Below, piece after piece: positions 33,698-48,787 of a stretch of 64,000 nt of DNA. Source of the stretch: Sambucus nigra (lineage: Eukaryota; Streptophyta; Magnoliopsida; Dipsacales; Adoxaceae); assembly GCA_949130495.1 (NCBI GenBank), contig OX422219.1:262741111-262805110 (forward strand), given 5' to 3'. The notes beneath the pieces are model-generated. The model saw only the letters and a list, made by a program, of their open reading frames with translations. It searched no databases and was not told the origin of the DNA. The position numbers and the translations under genes were made by a program. Each line of letters begins with the position of its first letter. The stretch's first letter is position 1.

Positions 33698-36618
33698 TGT
33701 GACACCCCACCTAATTAAATACTGGGTGATCAGTCCTTTATTAAATTATAATCAAGGTGAACGGTTGGTTCATTCTTAGCATCACTGTCGTAAAAATAAC
33801 TTTTCCAATTTAACACCCTACATAATTAAGCTAAGTGTCAAAACTATTTTAGACATTAGTTTCCAAATTTTATTTATATAAACCACCATTTAAACTTTAC
33901 GAAATTCATAATTAAAGAATCACACAACAACTATACTGGAACAAACAATCAAATAATTAAACATCCAACTAGGAAATTCCAACATTAAAATTTAAAGGAA
34001 AAACATCCTGACAGTAGTAAATACCAAAGTGTGAATACTGGAAATAAATGAATCACAATGTCTTATGAAACAACTGAATAATGGAAAGGACGACACATGC
34101 CCAACTGGAATAAATAATGCTAGGAGTAGAATTAAATAAATGAGGTCGTCTAAGCAAGAGGCCTGCAACTCCCACCTAAGCTGCAGCGCGTTCCTTCCAA
34201 AGGATCCTATGCAAGATGCCCCTGTGGCTGGGCACCTATAATACAAACACATATATATACGAGAGGGAAAGAAAATGAAAACGGGTCAAAGCCCGATTGA
34301 AAAAACAATTTAAAATTTGTTTAGCAAGTATTTAAAATGTTTACTGTCCAATGCAACAACATATTAGTGCGGCACTCCCTTGAGAAATTCTCACCTCTCT
34401 ACTAATGTGCACGCCTATCATACTAACCTTCCTAACGGTTTAACTTATCTTATCTTAGGTTGTTCGTAAGATTTAAACTGACAATTCCAACTGCTTAATA
34501 GGTTAATTTTATTTAACAACAAAGTTCTCATTTAAACCTTATTTACTAATAAGTTTCTCAGTAACACATTATACTTTTCAAACACTTATTCCACAATTGA
34601 AATAATTATTCATTTCTTACTTACCTTAAGCACAGTAGGTAGTTCCCAAATTCAGATTTAAATATATATAAATCCTCATATAATATATATATTCTAACAG
34701 CACCCCACATAATAATCATGGTGCGGGCATACTCTGTTATCCAGTCCCCGTATCACTCGTACTAAGGAAAATACAAGTTCGGAATCACTCTCGAACTGTA
34801 TTGAAAAAAACACAAACAATATTGAGGCGAAGCATAGTTTCCAAGTCCAAGAGGTCAGCACATACCCTCACGTCTCTTAGGACCGTGACTATCGAATCGA
34901 TAGCCTGTACCTAGGATTCCTATCTTCTAGGGTACGAGTCAATATCCACCATAAAGGTCCCATCGAGATAAGACTGTCCGAGTGCGGTAACCTCAGGGAT
35001 AGCAAGCAGTGCATGCATGATTTTTACACATTTATAATATATGCACAATCACATAGTCATATATATACAACACTTATTCACATTTCTCAATTTGGTGTAC
35101 CCGCAATCTATAATTATAACTTCTTGTTCTGAAGACATTTTACTCACTTATCCCGTATAACGGACTCATATCGTTTATTACGGTTATCTCCCTCTTGTGG
35201 TCTTTAAAGTAACCTCGTCGTCCCAAATACTGAAATCGTCACACCTACACAACCCCAAAAACTTTGTACTAATCTGAATTCCTCGAATACTGGTTTTCCT
35301 CACTCAAATTAACCGATTTCTTAAATAGGGGTAAAATAGGAATTTCCCTAAAAATTAAAAATCTCGCTCGAACCAGAATGGTTCTCGCTCGAACGACTTG
35401 TACGTGTTGCTCGAACTATTTCGAGCGACTTGTCCATCTCACTCGAACGACTTTGCACGACATTGAATTCTCGCTCGAACTACTTCGCGTTACATCACGC
35501 GAACTGCACTGTTTCGTCTTCAACCTTTGGCAGATTCGTTTTTCACCATTTTTAAGCCTAAAAACCTCTATAGTTTAATCCCAAACGTCTCCTCTTTAAT
35601 CCTAATCAATAATATAATGATTATATAACATTAATAACTTCCTAGAATCATTAATTCATCAAAAATCATTTAGATTACATGAAATCCCCAAATTAATTCG
35701 TAAGAACCCTAATTCCCAAATTTTCAATTAGAGAACCTAATCAACATCAATTCGTTCATCCATATTAATTCCAAATTTTGTAATACAACCTCTACATATG
35801 AAGGGGTTTCCATATTATCATATATATCATTACTACATGAAAATTTTCTTATCTCCAACATAGGTTTTCTTCTATGAAACTCATCCTAATCATCCCTAGA
35901 CTAACATGAATGATGCATTAATGAAATTAAGCAAGATAAATACTTGTCTGTAGATTTCAAGGTTCTGATTTTTGGATGAATTTGGTGTGGTTGCGTTCCC
36001 CGTCGCGCGATCTACGCGTTGATGGTGGTGGCGGTGCAACCGAATGAATTTTTGGCCTTGGATTGCTTAGAAAGCTTTCTACCTTCCTCTCTAATGGTCG
36101 TTCTAAGGTTGTGAGTCTGCTAACCCTAAAAGACCATTCCAAATGGATGATATAACCTAATAAATTTCGTGGGTTTAATTACCTAAAAAAGCAAAATGTC
36201 CAAAATGCCCTCCCAGGTGCTAAATAGGCCTAAAAACGCCCCGAGACCCAAACAAAACCCCCGGGTACACTTTTCTGACTATCTCGACCCTTCCGGACAC
36301 TTTGGAGAACTCAAAAAGACCATACAAGCGACTTATAATTTATTCACTTTTATTAATCAATATTTAGTCCTGACGCAACACGGGCGCGTCCCGACTTAAA
36401 TTTCCAAAATTATCATTTTATTCACTCGTGACATTTAATAGTACCAATATTATATTACTTTACTCATTAGTAATATTCAACAAGTTTCCAATGATTACTA
36501 AATCTCATCACGTTAGTAATTAAAAATATTTAATTTCGGGATTTATATTAAATTAATAACTCACATTAAATTTAATAAATCCCCAAATTTAGAAAGCATA
36601 AAAATACGGGGTATTACA
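33698..36618 (-). repeat. 3' LTR of the gypsy element (2921 bp)
   Basis: On the plus strand it starts TGTGACACCCC and ends GGGGTATTACA, an imperfect inverted repeat. It carries only a short AT run at 34681-34693 where the partner LTR has a long one. The segment 35363-35510 is packed with TCGAAC/GTTCGA-type motifs. No believable gene is present within it. Confidence 0.93.
35363..35510. repeat. Clustered CTCGAACGACTT-type repeats in gypsy LTR
   Basis: CTCGCTCGAAC and close variants recur at least five times within about 150 bp, some in inverse orientation (TTTCGAGCGACTT). The same block lies in the partner LTR at about 43224-43371. It is rich in CpG, unlike the AT-rich surroundings. Confidence 0.7.
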
Positions 36619-36630
36619 TACTTCCCCCCT
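36619..36630 (-). other. Polypurine tract of the gypsy element
   Basis: On the minus strand AGGGGGGAAGTA directly precedes the LTR start TGTAATACCCC and overlaps the end of the pol frame. This is the usual position of the plus-strand primer. Confidence 0.9.
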
Positions 36631-38167
36631 AATAACGAAATTCCGTCTCGAAATTTGAAAAATAAGGCATACCTGGTAAGAATAAATCTGGGTATTTCTC
36701 GCGCATAACTTCCTCGCGCTCCCAGGTGGATTCCTCCACATTATGATGCTCTCATTGGACCCGTACAAGTGGAACTACCTTTGACATCAATCTCCTCTCG
36801 CTATGGTCTAGGATAGCCACTGGTCTCTCCTCGTAAGAGCTGTCAGGCTGTAAGTATATCTCATCTATCGCGATGTGGGTGTGAGCCATGTCATCCCATA
36901 GGTATCGTCTTAACGACGAGATGTGGAATACATCGTGAATGCGATGTAAATGCTCTGGCAGTCCCAATCTGTATGCCACCGTCCCAATCCTCTCGATAAT
37001 GGGAAATGGTCCCACGTACCTCAGGGCCAATTTCCCCTTCTTCCCGAACCTCATCACTCCCTTCATAGGAGATACACGTAGTAACACTTGGTCCCCCACG
37101 TTAAACTCTCGAAAGAATCATTTCGCATCGACGTAGATTTTTTGCCTGTCCTATGCTACTCGAATGCGACTCCCGATAATCTCAATCCTCGTGGAGGTTT
37201 CCTGAATCACTTTTGGCCCTAGCAACTTGTTATCCCCCACCTCTAGCCAATAAGTTGGGGAACGACAAGGCCTTCCATACAAAGCCTCAAATGGAGCCAT
37301 GCTAATCGTGAACTGATAGGAGTTACTATAAGCGAACTCTACCAGTGGAAGATGTGGCTCCCAACCTCCTCCAAAATCAAGAACACACATGTGTAGCATA
37401 TCCTCCAACATCTGATTAGTACGCTTTGTCTGTCCATCTGTTTGTGGGTGATAAGCTGAACTCAACCTCAACTCTATACCTATAGCCTCCTGAAAACTCT
37501 CCCAAAAATACAATACGAAAATCTTGTCTCTATCTGATACAATATTCAGGGGCACCCCATGCAATCTGACAATCTCAGCAATGAACAACTGAGCATACTG
37601 ACCCATGGTATAATCTATTCGCACTGGCAGAAAGTGAGCCACCTTGGTCAAACGGTCCACAATCACCCAGATGGAGTCGTGGCCCCGCTGTGATGTAGGC
37701 AACCCTGTAATAAAATCCATGGAAATACTCTCCCACTTCCACACGGGTATTTCCAATGGCTGAAGCAACCCTGACGGTTTCTGATGGTCCACCTTTACTA
37801 GCTGGCAGGTAGAACACTTGGATACGAACTCAACAATATCTTTTTTCATCCCACTCCAGCAGTATTTCTGCCTCATATCCTGGTACATCTTATCTCCCCC
37901 AGGATGTACTGTGAATCGGGACCCGTGGGACTGGGTCATCACCGCATGATGTAAGTCTGCTCCTTCTGGAACCACTAATCTCCCATTAAACCTCAAACCC
38001 CCATTAGAACTAACAGAATAGGACTCAGCACCCTCGGCTAAAAGTCGTACAATCTGCTCCTGGAAAAATGGGTCTGCGGTCTGTGCCTGTATCACCCTTG
38101 TAACAATCTCGGGTGTTACTATCATGACAGATATGAAGGAATAAGCTACTGCGTCCTGGTGACCCAA
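36629..38167 (-). pseudogene. Gypsy integrase with chromodomain-like C-terminus
   Basis: The zinc-binding part is seen as HGSRFTVHPGGDKMY then CSTC. The catalytic core shows SMDFITGLP and IVSDRDK. The third acidic residue is lost: the motif reads DGQTKRTNQ where the family has Glu before RTNQ, at the right D-x35-E spacing. Stops interrupt the frame at 37149-37151 and again near the VDAK-FFREF motif. The C-terminal part (GDQVLLRVSP, LRYVGPFPI, HDVFHISSLRRY) ends in EESTWEREEVMREKYPDLF, a group II chromodomain-like motif, just after a TGA that replaces a Trp codon at about 36750. The frame ends at the PPT. Confidence 0.9.
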
Positions 38168-38185
38168 CTCTTTCCACTTTGCTTT

Positions 38186-39424
38186 CTAGATGTCCGCTAC
38201 ATCGTCTACCGGTCTACGGCTCAATGCATCAGCAACTGTGTTGGCCTTCCCCGGATGGTACTGTATGTCGAACTTATAGTCCTTCACAAACTCAAACCAC
38301 CTGCGCTGATGCATATTCATTTCTCGCTGAGTGAACAGGTACTGCGGTGATTTGTGGTCTATTAACAAGCGGAATTTCTCTCCCAATAAATAGTGCCTCC
38401 AAATCCTCAATGCAAAAATGACCGCTGCCAACTCTAGGTCGTGAGTGGGGTATTTCTTCTCGTGCGGCTTAATCTTGCGGGAGGCAAAAGCTATAGCCTT
38501 ATCTTCTTGCTGAAGTACTCCCCCAAGTCCTCGTAAGGAAGCATCGGTGTAAACCAGGTACTCCACGCCCGGCTTAGGTAAAGCAAGGACCGGTGCCGAA
38601 ATAAGCTTGTCTTTCAGCTCGTCAAAAGCTAATTGGCAAGCATCATCCCAAACATATGGAACCCCTTTGCAAGTCAGGTTCGTCAATGGCCCCACTATTT
38701 TGGAGAACCCCCGAATGAATCTCCTGTAGTATCTCGCTAATCCTAAGAAACTATGCACTTTCGTCGGTGTCGTGGGCTGTCCCCACTCCCTCACTGCTAA
38801 CACTTTACTCGGGTCAACTGCTATCCCTTGTTCAGAAACAACATGTCCCAAGAACTGTACTTCCCACAACCAGAACCTGCATTTCTCATACTTAGCATAC
38901 AGTTGATACTCTCGTAGAGTCTGAAGAACCTGCCTCAAGTGCTCGGCATGCTCCTCCTCGGAGTGTGAATATATCAAAATGTCATCTATAAAGATGATTA
39001 AAAATTGATCCAAGAACTCTCTGAACACTCGGTTCATTAAGTCCATGAATACGGATGGAGCATTTGTGAGTCCAAATGGCATCACTTTGAACTCATAGGA
39101 CCCATACCTCATCAAGAAAGTAGTCTTTGAAACATCCTGCTCCCTAATACGTAGCTGATGGTACCCTGACCTCAGGTCTATCTTTGAAAAGAAAGTTGCT
39201 CCCCTCAACTAGTCGAACAGATCATCGATTCGAGGCAACGGATACTTGTTCTGTATCGTGACCTTGTTCATCTCCCGGTAGTCCACACATAGCCTCAGTG
39301 AACTATCTCTCGTTTTCACAAACAAAACTGGAGCACCCCAAGGTGAGGTTCTCCTGCGAATGAAGCCCTGACCTAACAGCTGCTCCATCTGGTCTCGTAA
39401 CTCTCGCATCTCTGTCGGAGCCAT
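38186..39424 (-). pseudogene. Gypsy reverse transcriptase and RNase H
   Basis: From MAPTEMREL the RT fingers and palm are clear: [30 protein letters not shown], then a TAG stop at 39209-39211 (an expected Gln codon), then [22 protein letters not shown] and the catalytic FIDDILIYS. RNase H follows with [26 protein letters not shown], and the end of the domain at [10 protein letters not shown]. Apart from that stop the domain is open to 38186. All catalytic Asp residues that I can place are kept. Confidence 0.92.
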
Positions 39425-39441
39425 ACGGTATGGAGCGCACG

Positions 39442-39940
39442 CTATAGGTCGAGTATCTCCTGAAATACATCAGAATACTCATGAACAACTAGGATCGAGT
39501 CTAAGGGAATCACAACCTCCTTAGAGGTATCCTCCTCTATGTAATACAAATGAGAGATCGAGCCTCCCTTTAGGCGAGGCATCACCACTACAAACATCTC
39601 TTGCCCCGGAATGGCAAAGATAATACTCCCACCAAAACAATCTATCATGGCTCTGTAAGCTGCGAGCCAATCCATACCGATAATAATATCGTGATTATGC
39701 ATATCTAAGACTAACATATCTGCTCGTAATACCAAGCTACCAATCTCTACCCCCACACCCCGGCATATAAAGAAAATAAGCGAACCATTTCCCAGTGGTG
39801 AGTCTACACACGTCAAAGTGCTCTCTGCTGTGGCTAATAACCCTAAGGCCTTCGCAAAATGGGTAGCTATAAAACAGTTTGTCGCCCCAGTATCAAATAA
39901 AACTCAACCCATAATACCATGGATAGGAAACATACCCTTA
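39442..39940 (-). pseudogene. Gypsy aspartic protease region
   Basis: The minus strand reads VLFDTGATNCFI, the retropepsin active site DTGA, after a TGA in place of an expected Trp codon. The domain continues through LVLDMHNHDIIIGMDWL, the second conserved protease segment (IIGMDWL), to DVFQEIL. Between that point and the RT start the expected linker is shortened and out of frame, which suggests a deletion of some tens of bases. Confidence 0.88.
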
Positions 39941-39954
39941 ATTGTGGGTGGTGC

Positions 39955-41259
39955 CTATGGAGCTGCTGCCTGGTGGACATTATAGACACATATGTACTGT
40001 AACTGCCCCTGCTGCACCAGAGCGGCTGGAATGGCTGGTAGGGCTAGTGCCTGAGCTGGTGCTGGGAGGGCAGCTGGAAAAAGTGGCCTATGTGGCTCAT
40101 TATGGGCACCCTGCTGCTGTGGAGCCCTATCACCCTCTGGACAATCCTGGCGCTTATGGCCATTCTTGCCACACACGAAACATCGGCCTCTAAAATTACC
40201 TCCCCTTTGACCTTGCCGACCACGACCCTGTTGGCCATTACAGCCCCGCCACTGGCCCTATTGGCCCTGATGAAAACGCTGTTGGCCCTGTTGGCCCTGC
40301 TGCTGGAGGTGTTGGCCTTGCTGGCTCTGCTGATTAAGTTGGCCCTGCTGACCCTGCCTATATCCCCCAAATCCCTATCAGGAATCACCTGATCGGAACT
40401 GCTTAGCAGGGTCCCCCTGATGGGAACTCTGCTCATGCTGGCGAGTCTGCCCCTATGATGTTGGGGCTCCACTAGTGCCACTACCCCCTGTCCTGCCCTG
40501 CTAGCTGGACTCTCCTGCCCGCTTACTTCCCTATAGATGGAAGCGGTGATCCTGGTTGTGTAGCAAAGTAGCATTGAGTACATCAGTGAAAGTACTCAGG
40601 GACAGATTCCCTATAAGGTGCTGACGGATCCTCTAAGCTAACCCGTCCATAAATAATAGTATCTTCTTACTCTCCGTGGGTGCCTCATCTGGCACTATAG
40701 TGAGAAGTCTTGTGAACTCCTCCTCATATTCAGCAACAGTAGAATTTTCCTGCTTCAAGTTCAGTAACTTTTTCCTCATCTCAGTTTGCACGGCAGGTTG
40801 ATAATATTTGCGGTCAAACCGCTCCTAGAATAACTGAATCGGAATAGTATCCCTCTCCTCCAAGGTGGTGGTGGACTCCCACCACTGCAAAGCGTCACCC
40901 ACTAGCTTAAATGAGGCCAACAACTATTTCTGCACGTCCGTGCACTCATACATACGCAGATGTTGCTGGATATCTTTCTTCCATTGGCTGACGATGATGA
41001 TATCTGAACTACCCGAGAACTCAAGGGGATGTGTCTTCTGAAAGGCATCCCTAACCCGCTCCCATATTGATGCAAGCTGTGCAGGTACTGGTGCCACTGC
41101 CTGAATCCGGGGTAGAGCATGCTGTACTACCGCTAGCGCGCCATTCACCGCCTGAGTAACAATAGAAGCTACTTCATTACCATTCATCGTTCCTTGAGCC
41201 GAAGCTGCTAGCTGCTCAGCTTGGGCACGCCTATCCTTTGGTGCACGTCTCGGAGGCAT
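39955..41259 (-). pseudogene. Gypsy GAG with glutamine-rich repeat and zinc knuckle
   Basis: I choose the ATG at 41259 (MPPRRAPKDRRAQ), a common type of GAG start in this group, 170 bp after the PBS. The retrotransposon gag domain is seen as FQKTHPLEFSG, QWWESTTTLEERD and KYYQPAVQTEMRKK. Several stops break it, the first at 40924-40926 (Gln to TAG). Near 40210-40360 the protein is a run of QGQ and QQG units, encoded by a CTGTTGGCC-type minisatellite. A CCHC zinc knuckle follows: CFVCGKNGHKRQDC at about 40140-40190. Confidence 0.88.
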
Positions 41260-41428
41260 CTGAAACGTGAAGAAGTTTATTAGTCTACAGTTATTATCAA
41301 ATCTCAAATAGCTGAAGACGTAATTGTAAAAGCAAGAATACAATAATCCTAAAATAGGGCTCTATAACAAAAATGTTGACTTAAAAGAGAAATAAGCCGT
41401 ACAGATCCTAAGGACACTAGAACTTGAT

Positions 41429-41440
41429 GCTCTGATACCA
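41429..41440 (-). other. Primer-binding site for initiator tRNA-Met
   Basis: On the minus strand TGGTATCAGAGC, the standard plant initiator-Met site, lies two bases from the end of the 5' LTR. It is an exact match. Confidence 0.95.
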
Positions 41441-41442
41441 CC

Positions 41443-44481
<3,039 letters not shown>

Positions 44482-44486
44482 TATTC
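44482..44486. repeat. Target-site duplication TATTC, right
   Basis: The partner of 33693-33697. Confidence 0.85.
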
Positions 44487-46592
44487 TCAATCCAACCCCC
44501 TGTGAGTTACGTTTGCAATCTAGGCTACACATCCATGAATTAAATAATTATATGAAGATCTCTAATAAAAAATATAAAAAAAACACGTGTAGAGAAAATA
44601 TTTTTTGTCTTGAAAGCATTGCACAATGTTTCCTTCATTGCCACATCTGATCGAAAAGGGAAGATAGTGAAATATAAGAGAACTGGAGAAAGGAAGAAAA
44701 ATATTTTTCGTCTTTGTTCCCTCGCCTATCTATTGAAGTTTATGAATAACATGACGACATTGGCATTGCCTTTTACGATGTTGATAGGTTATTTGAAGAA
44801 GATGAAATGAAATAAAATGAAAAAGAGAATAAGCATCCTTCTGTTGATGATGAATTCCAATACATAGAGGATTACCCTTACTATGACATATAATTCTTCC
44901 AATGTCTTCAAGAAGTCTTCAGAAATAAACACTACTTATTTTCATTTTATTTTGATTTCATTAAAAGAGGTTTTACTCTCACTCTTGCAGTAATTGCACT
45001 ATTTCGAATAATGATATGTTTTTATAGCATTATGAATAAAACAATTATCACTAGTTTTCTTACTATCGACGGTTATTTATGTTATTAAGTTTATGCATTT
45101 AATGAAAAACTTATGTGGTATGACTGTTGTAAATTGATAATTGGTAATATTTCTAGGTACGTATATATTCATGTTTATATATCTATTTCTATTTTATTAT
45201 TAACATTAAAATAATGAACGTTGGATGTAACATATTTCGATTATTTTGTATTTATGCTTCCGTCAATGTCTTTAATCAATGATGCATATATAAACTATAT
45301 TTTTTCAATAATAGTGTAAGATATATCAGTTTATCGTACCCCGAATTGATTTGAGATTATGGTTTATTCAATAAATTTACTTGGTGTGTATTATGTCATG
45401 TAACTCTTATATTTCTTAATTTAATTGCTTGTTAGGAAATAGCTTTTTCTATCATATTTTTTTTATACATTTGACTCTTTTTATTGTCAGAGGTAATTTG
45501 AAATATAAATTCAAAGCGTATCATCAAAGTGGATACAATTACAGGTATTTTCTATATGGGCTGTAATATGTTTTAATTAGCCGATGTAGACTTACACTTA
45601 GTTTTGAGATAATGCGAAATCCCTTAACAACAATACTTTATCTATATTTACTTTACGAGCGTAACTGATGTAGCTGCATTAAGTTCATTGATATTTGTAT
45701 CTTATTCCAATGTTTGGTATATTTTATTTTTGACTACTGTAATTGATCTAAATATTATTAAATTATTTATATTTCCATTCTATTCCAATGTCCAAACTTA
45801 TTTAAACAAATAAATACGTAAAAGTGGCACCTTTTGTTCACTTTTATGTTATTTCAATATTATGTGTGAGAAAATGGTTTATTAACTTGCACTATAAAAA
45901 TTCTTACAAACCTAATGTCTTATTTATTTTATTAAATGTCTTATTGTGTTCACCTCACTAGACTTAATTTTAATTGTTTCATATATTTCCATGTGTTAAG
46001 TTTGAATATTCATTTAACATTGTTGTGTCGGAGAGTTATTTGGAAACAAATATATCCATTCCTATCAAACAGCATAACTTGAAGGGAATTTGATGTCAAG
46101 ACTTACAATCAGTCTATATTTTACCCCTCATATGAACACTTTTATCTTTTACACCCAATTTAGAAAACCCTTTTTTTCATATGCTGTTGCAATTGTTTAT
46201 ATTCTGCATATAATAATGTTATTAAATTTCCTTTTGCTTCTACTATTCTTTTGCTTAGTATTTGAAATCTTTATGAGTACTCTATCAGTCTGTCTCCCAT
46301 ATTATTTTATTACAAAATACTTGTACTGTAGTTCCATAAAACGGTGGGGTTATATCAATAAATTGATACACAATGTCTATAGTAATGCAAAAATAATGTT
46401 GCATTTGAATTTCTAACCGAAACATTATATCTTGAAATCTGCTAGCAGGTAGCGTGCCCCTAAATAAATTTAGTCGAATTTTATTATTTAGCACCACTTC
46501 TTTACTGTTTGATTTTTGAATTTTAAAAAATAGTTTATTTTGCACTTGAATAAATTGTTAATTCTAAATACTTAAAACTTCTAATTAAGTAG
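44487..46592. other. AT-rich region without recognised genes
   Basis: This is the right flank of the gypsy insertion and the left flank of the Helitron coding relic. Short open frames occur (for example 46090-46416, hydrophobic and AT-rich), but none shows a known domain. The 5' end of the Helitron should lie here or further left; I could not fix it. Confidence 0.5.
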
Positions 46593-46958
46593 ATGGAGAA
46601 TCCCGATTTTGCTAGCCTTTCTAGATTGAGGAGGCGTATCATTATTCTTAATGAACATAACAAAGTGTTGGGAAACTTGATCTCTCATAACACAACTATA
46701 ATGTTAAAATGCACATTACCTACTATGAGTATTCAACCCTCCATTTTCCCTCCAAATGGTAACCATGCTAACAACAATTTCAAATCAACAACCATTTCTT
46801 GCTTATTTGTGAATCAATATGGGAGCGTTACTTCTTCCACAAAATTTGTTGGCTCATCATATAATACTATGTATGTGAACTATAGTGGATACATCATTGA
46901 AATTGTAAGGGATGTAGTCTCGAGGGTAAACAAGATCGCTAATACAGGTGGTCTTTAA
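46593..46958 (+). CDS. Hypothetical 121-residue frame, possibly the Helitron N-terminus
   Basis: MENPDFASLSRLRRRII starts an open frame ending NKIANTGGL. I do not recognise a domain. It is rich in Asn and Ser, and a basic LRRRIIILNEH stretch near its start resembles the low-complexity, basic leader of plant Helitron proteins. It lies about 250 bp upstream of unmistakable Helitron coding sequence on the same strand. Read this as a possible 5' exon of the Helitron gene, not as an independent gene. Confidence 0.35.
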   Translation: MENPDFASLSRLRRRIIILNEHNKVLGNLISHNTTIMLKCTLPTMSIQPSIFPPNGNHANNNFKSTTISCLFVNQYGSVTSSTKFVGSSYNTMYVNYSGYIIEIVRDVVSRVNKIANTGGL

Positions 46959-47199
46959 GTATATAATTTATTCAATTTTTTATTCTTAGTTTACCAACTC
47001 CATTTTTTACTTTTAAAAGACTTTTCCCTATATAAATCATATAATTCCCCATACACATTTTTATTACCAGTCAATGGAGAACGTTAAAAAGCTATTCGAA
47101 GGATAAAACTTGGCCAGGATATTCGTACCCCGCATTCGAGTAAGAATAGCATATACAAATAAAATATTTTCTACCATAAATTACTTTTATCACATCCCA

Positions 47200-48775
47200 T
47201 TAAGTATTTGTCTGCTTTGTTAGGAAAATTCATATCTTTCGGAATTTTAGTGGACCTACTTATAACTGTGAGCATTGCGGTTTCATTATGTGGTATGAAG
47301 AGAATATCAAGAAACATAGACGATGTAGAAATATAAAACTCTCCATGTGTTGTCGATAAGGAAAGATAGCATTGCCCCAGCTTGAACAACCTCCCACATT
47401 TATAAATTGTTTGTTAAACTCTTTGGGGGACAGATGGGCTCCTGCATTTCGTGAGAATAATAGGTCATATAACTCCATGTTTGCCTTCACATTAATGGGT
47501 GGAAGAATTAACAAACATATACACAACAGAGTTGACCCTTATAAATATCACATTTCCATTCAAAATTACCACAAGATAGGTTCCCTACTTCCCTTAAGTA
47601 GAAAACCGCTAAAGTTTGCACAACTATATATTTATGACACTAATAATGAAGTTCACAATAGGGTACGAGCATTCCGTGGAGATAGAACTTCATTGACTTT
47701 AGACACAGAGATTGTTGAATGTTTAATCCAGATGTTTGACTCACACAATGTATTAGAAAAGGTGTTTAGGATGGCACGTGACCATTTCAAATAAGAAGAG
47801 TTCACATCTATTCGTATAAGAATAATTCGAGAGCGATCTATAAACTCATTTGTCTACAACTTACCTACTGCGCCAGAGTTTGCTGCAATTATTGTTGGAG
47901 AACTACATGACATTGATGTTAACAGAGATGTCATTATGGAATATAGATCATATGTATTATAATGAATCATCAAGCTTAATCTAACATTCATAGCTATGGA
48001 ATATCTTTTGCTCTTTCCATACGGAGATTACGACTTCCATTTTAACATTACATACTTGAACAATAAAGGGAGACTAAAAAAAAGAAATTATCTTATAAAT
48101 GCGTGAATTTTATGCATATAGATTACAACAAAGGATGAACAAAGCAGAAACTCTTCAACTTTTAGGACAATAATTTCAACAATTTATAGTTGACGCATAT
48201 ACCACTAAGGCTGAGAAATTTCACTGGGTTCGATCAAATCAGACCCAATTAAGATCCGAAGTCTATAAAGGCCTAAAAGATGCAGTTATAAAGGGAGATA
48301 AAACACATGCCTCTGTGGGAACATGCATCGTGCTCCATTGTAGCTTCACCAGAGATCAATAATATAACCCAAAGCTTTCAAGACGCTATGGCCATCTGTA
48401 AATGGTAGGGACCCTGATGTTTTTTTATTACATTTACTGAAAATCCCAAATGGATAGAAATATAATATTTCTTTGATTTCACACTAGGCCAAAGACCTGA
48501 AGACAAACCAGACATTGTGATAAGAGTGTTCAAAATTAAGCTAGATCAACTAATGCCGGATTTAACAGAATGTCAACATTTTGGCTCTATTTTAGTAGGT
48601 TAGTATATGCTTCAATCTTATAATGTATAATAATTATTATCCTTATATTTCATTATAAACTTATTTAGTACATATATATTATTACCTATTAATATCTTTA
48701 CATTTCTCACAACCATCTACACAATATAATTTCAAAAGAGAGGCCTACCTCATGCACATATATTACTTTTTCTAT
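47200..48775 (+). pseudogene. Helitron Rep domain, N-terminal part, with HUH motif
   Basis: An N-terminal zinc-binding segment (CEHCGFIMWYEENIKKHRRC) is followed by MCCR-GKIALPQLEQPP with one stop. The typical Helitron block runs from 47372 to 47794: FRENNRSYNSMFAFTLMGGRI, NYHKIGSLLPL, AQLYIYDT, FRMARDHFK. After further stops there follow FPYGDYDF, GTCIVLHCSFTRDQ, SFQDAMAICKW, VFITFTENPKWIEI and PDIVIRVFKIKLDQLMPDL. An intron-like AT-rich gap (48600-48717) precedes FQKRGLPHAHILLFL. In it CAT-GCA-CAT at 48751-48759 is the HUH metal-binding motif of rolling-circle Rep proteins. Confidence 0.85.
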
Positions 48776-48787
48776 AACATAATTGTA

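Noticed and set aside
33992..34252. 86-codon minus-strand frame in the gypsy LTR, with a similar one at 41737-41991
   Set aside because: It lies inside LTR sequence, starts in noncoding context, has no domain, and the pair exists only because the LTRs are duplicates.
39942..40392. Plus-strand open frames over the gypsy GAG repeat (Leu/Ala-rich)
   Set aside because: Antisense of the Q/G-rich minisatellite and zinc-knuckle region; composition follows the repeat.
46090..46416. 108-codon hydrophobic frame left of the Helitron
   Set aside because: AT-rich, Phe/Leu/Ile-heavy composition typical of random frames in such DNA; no motif, no homologous context. Left unannotated.
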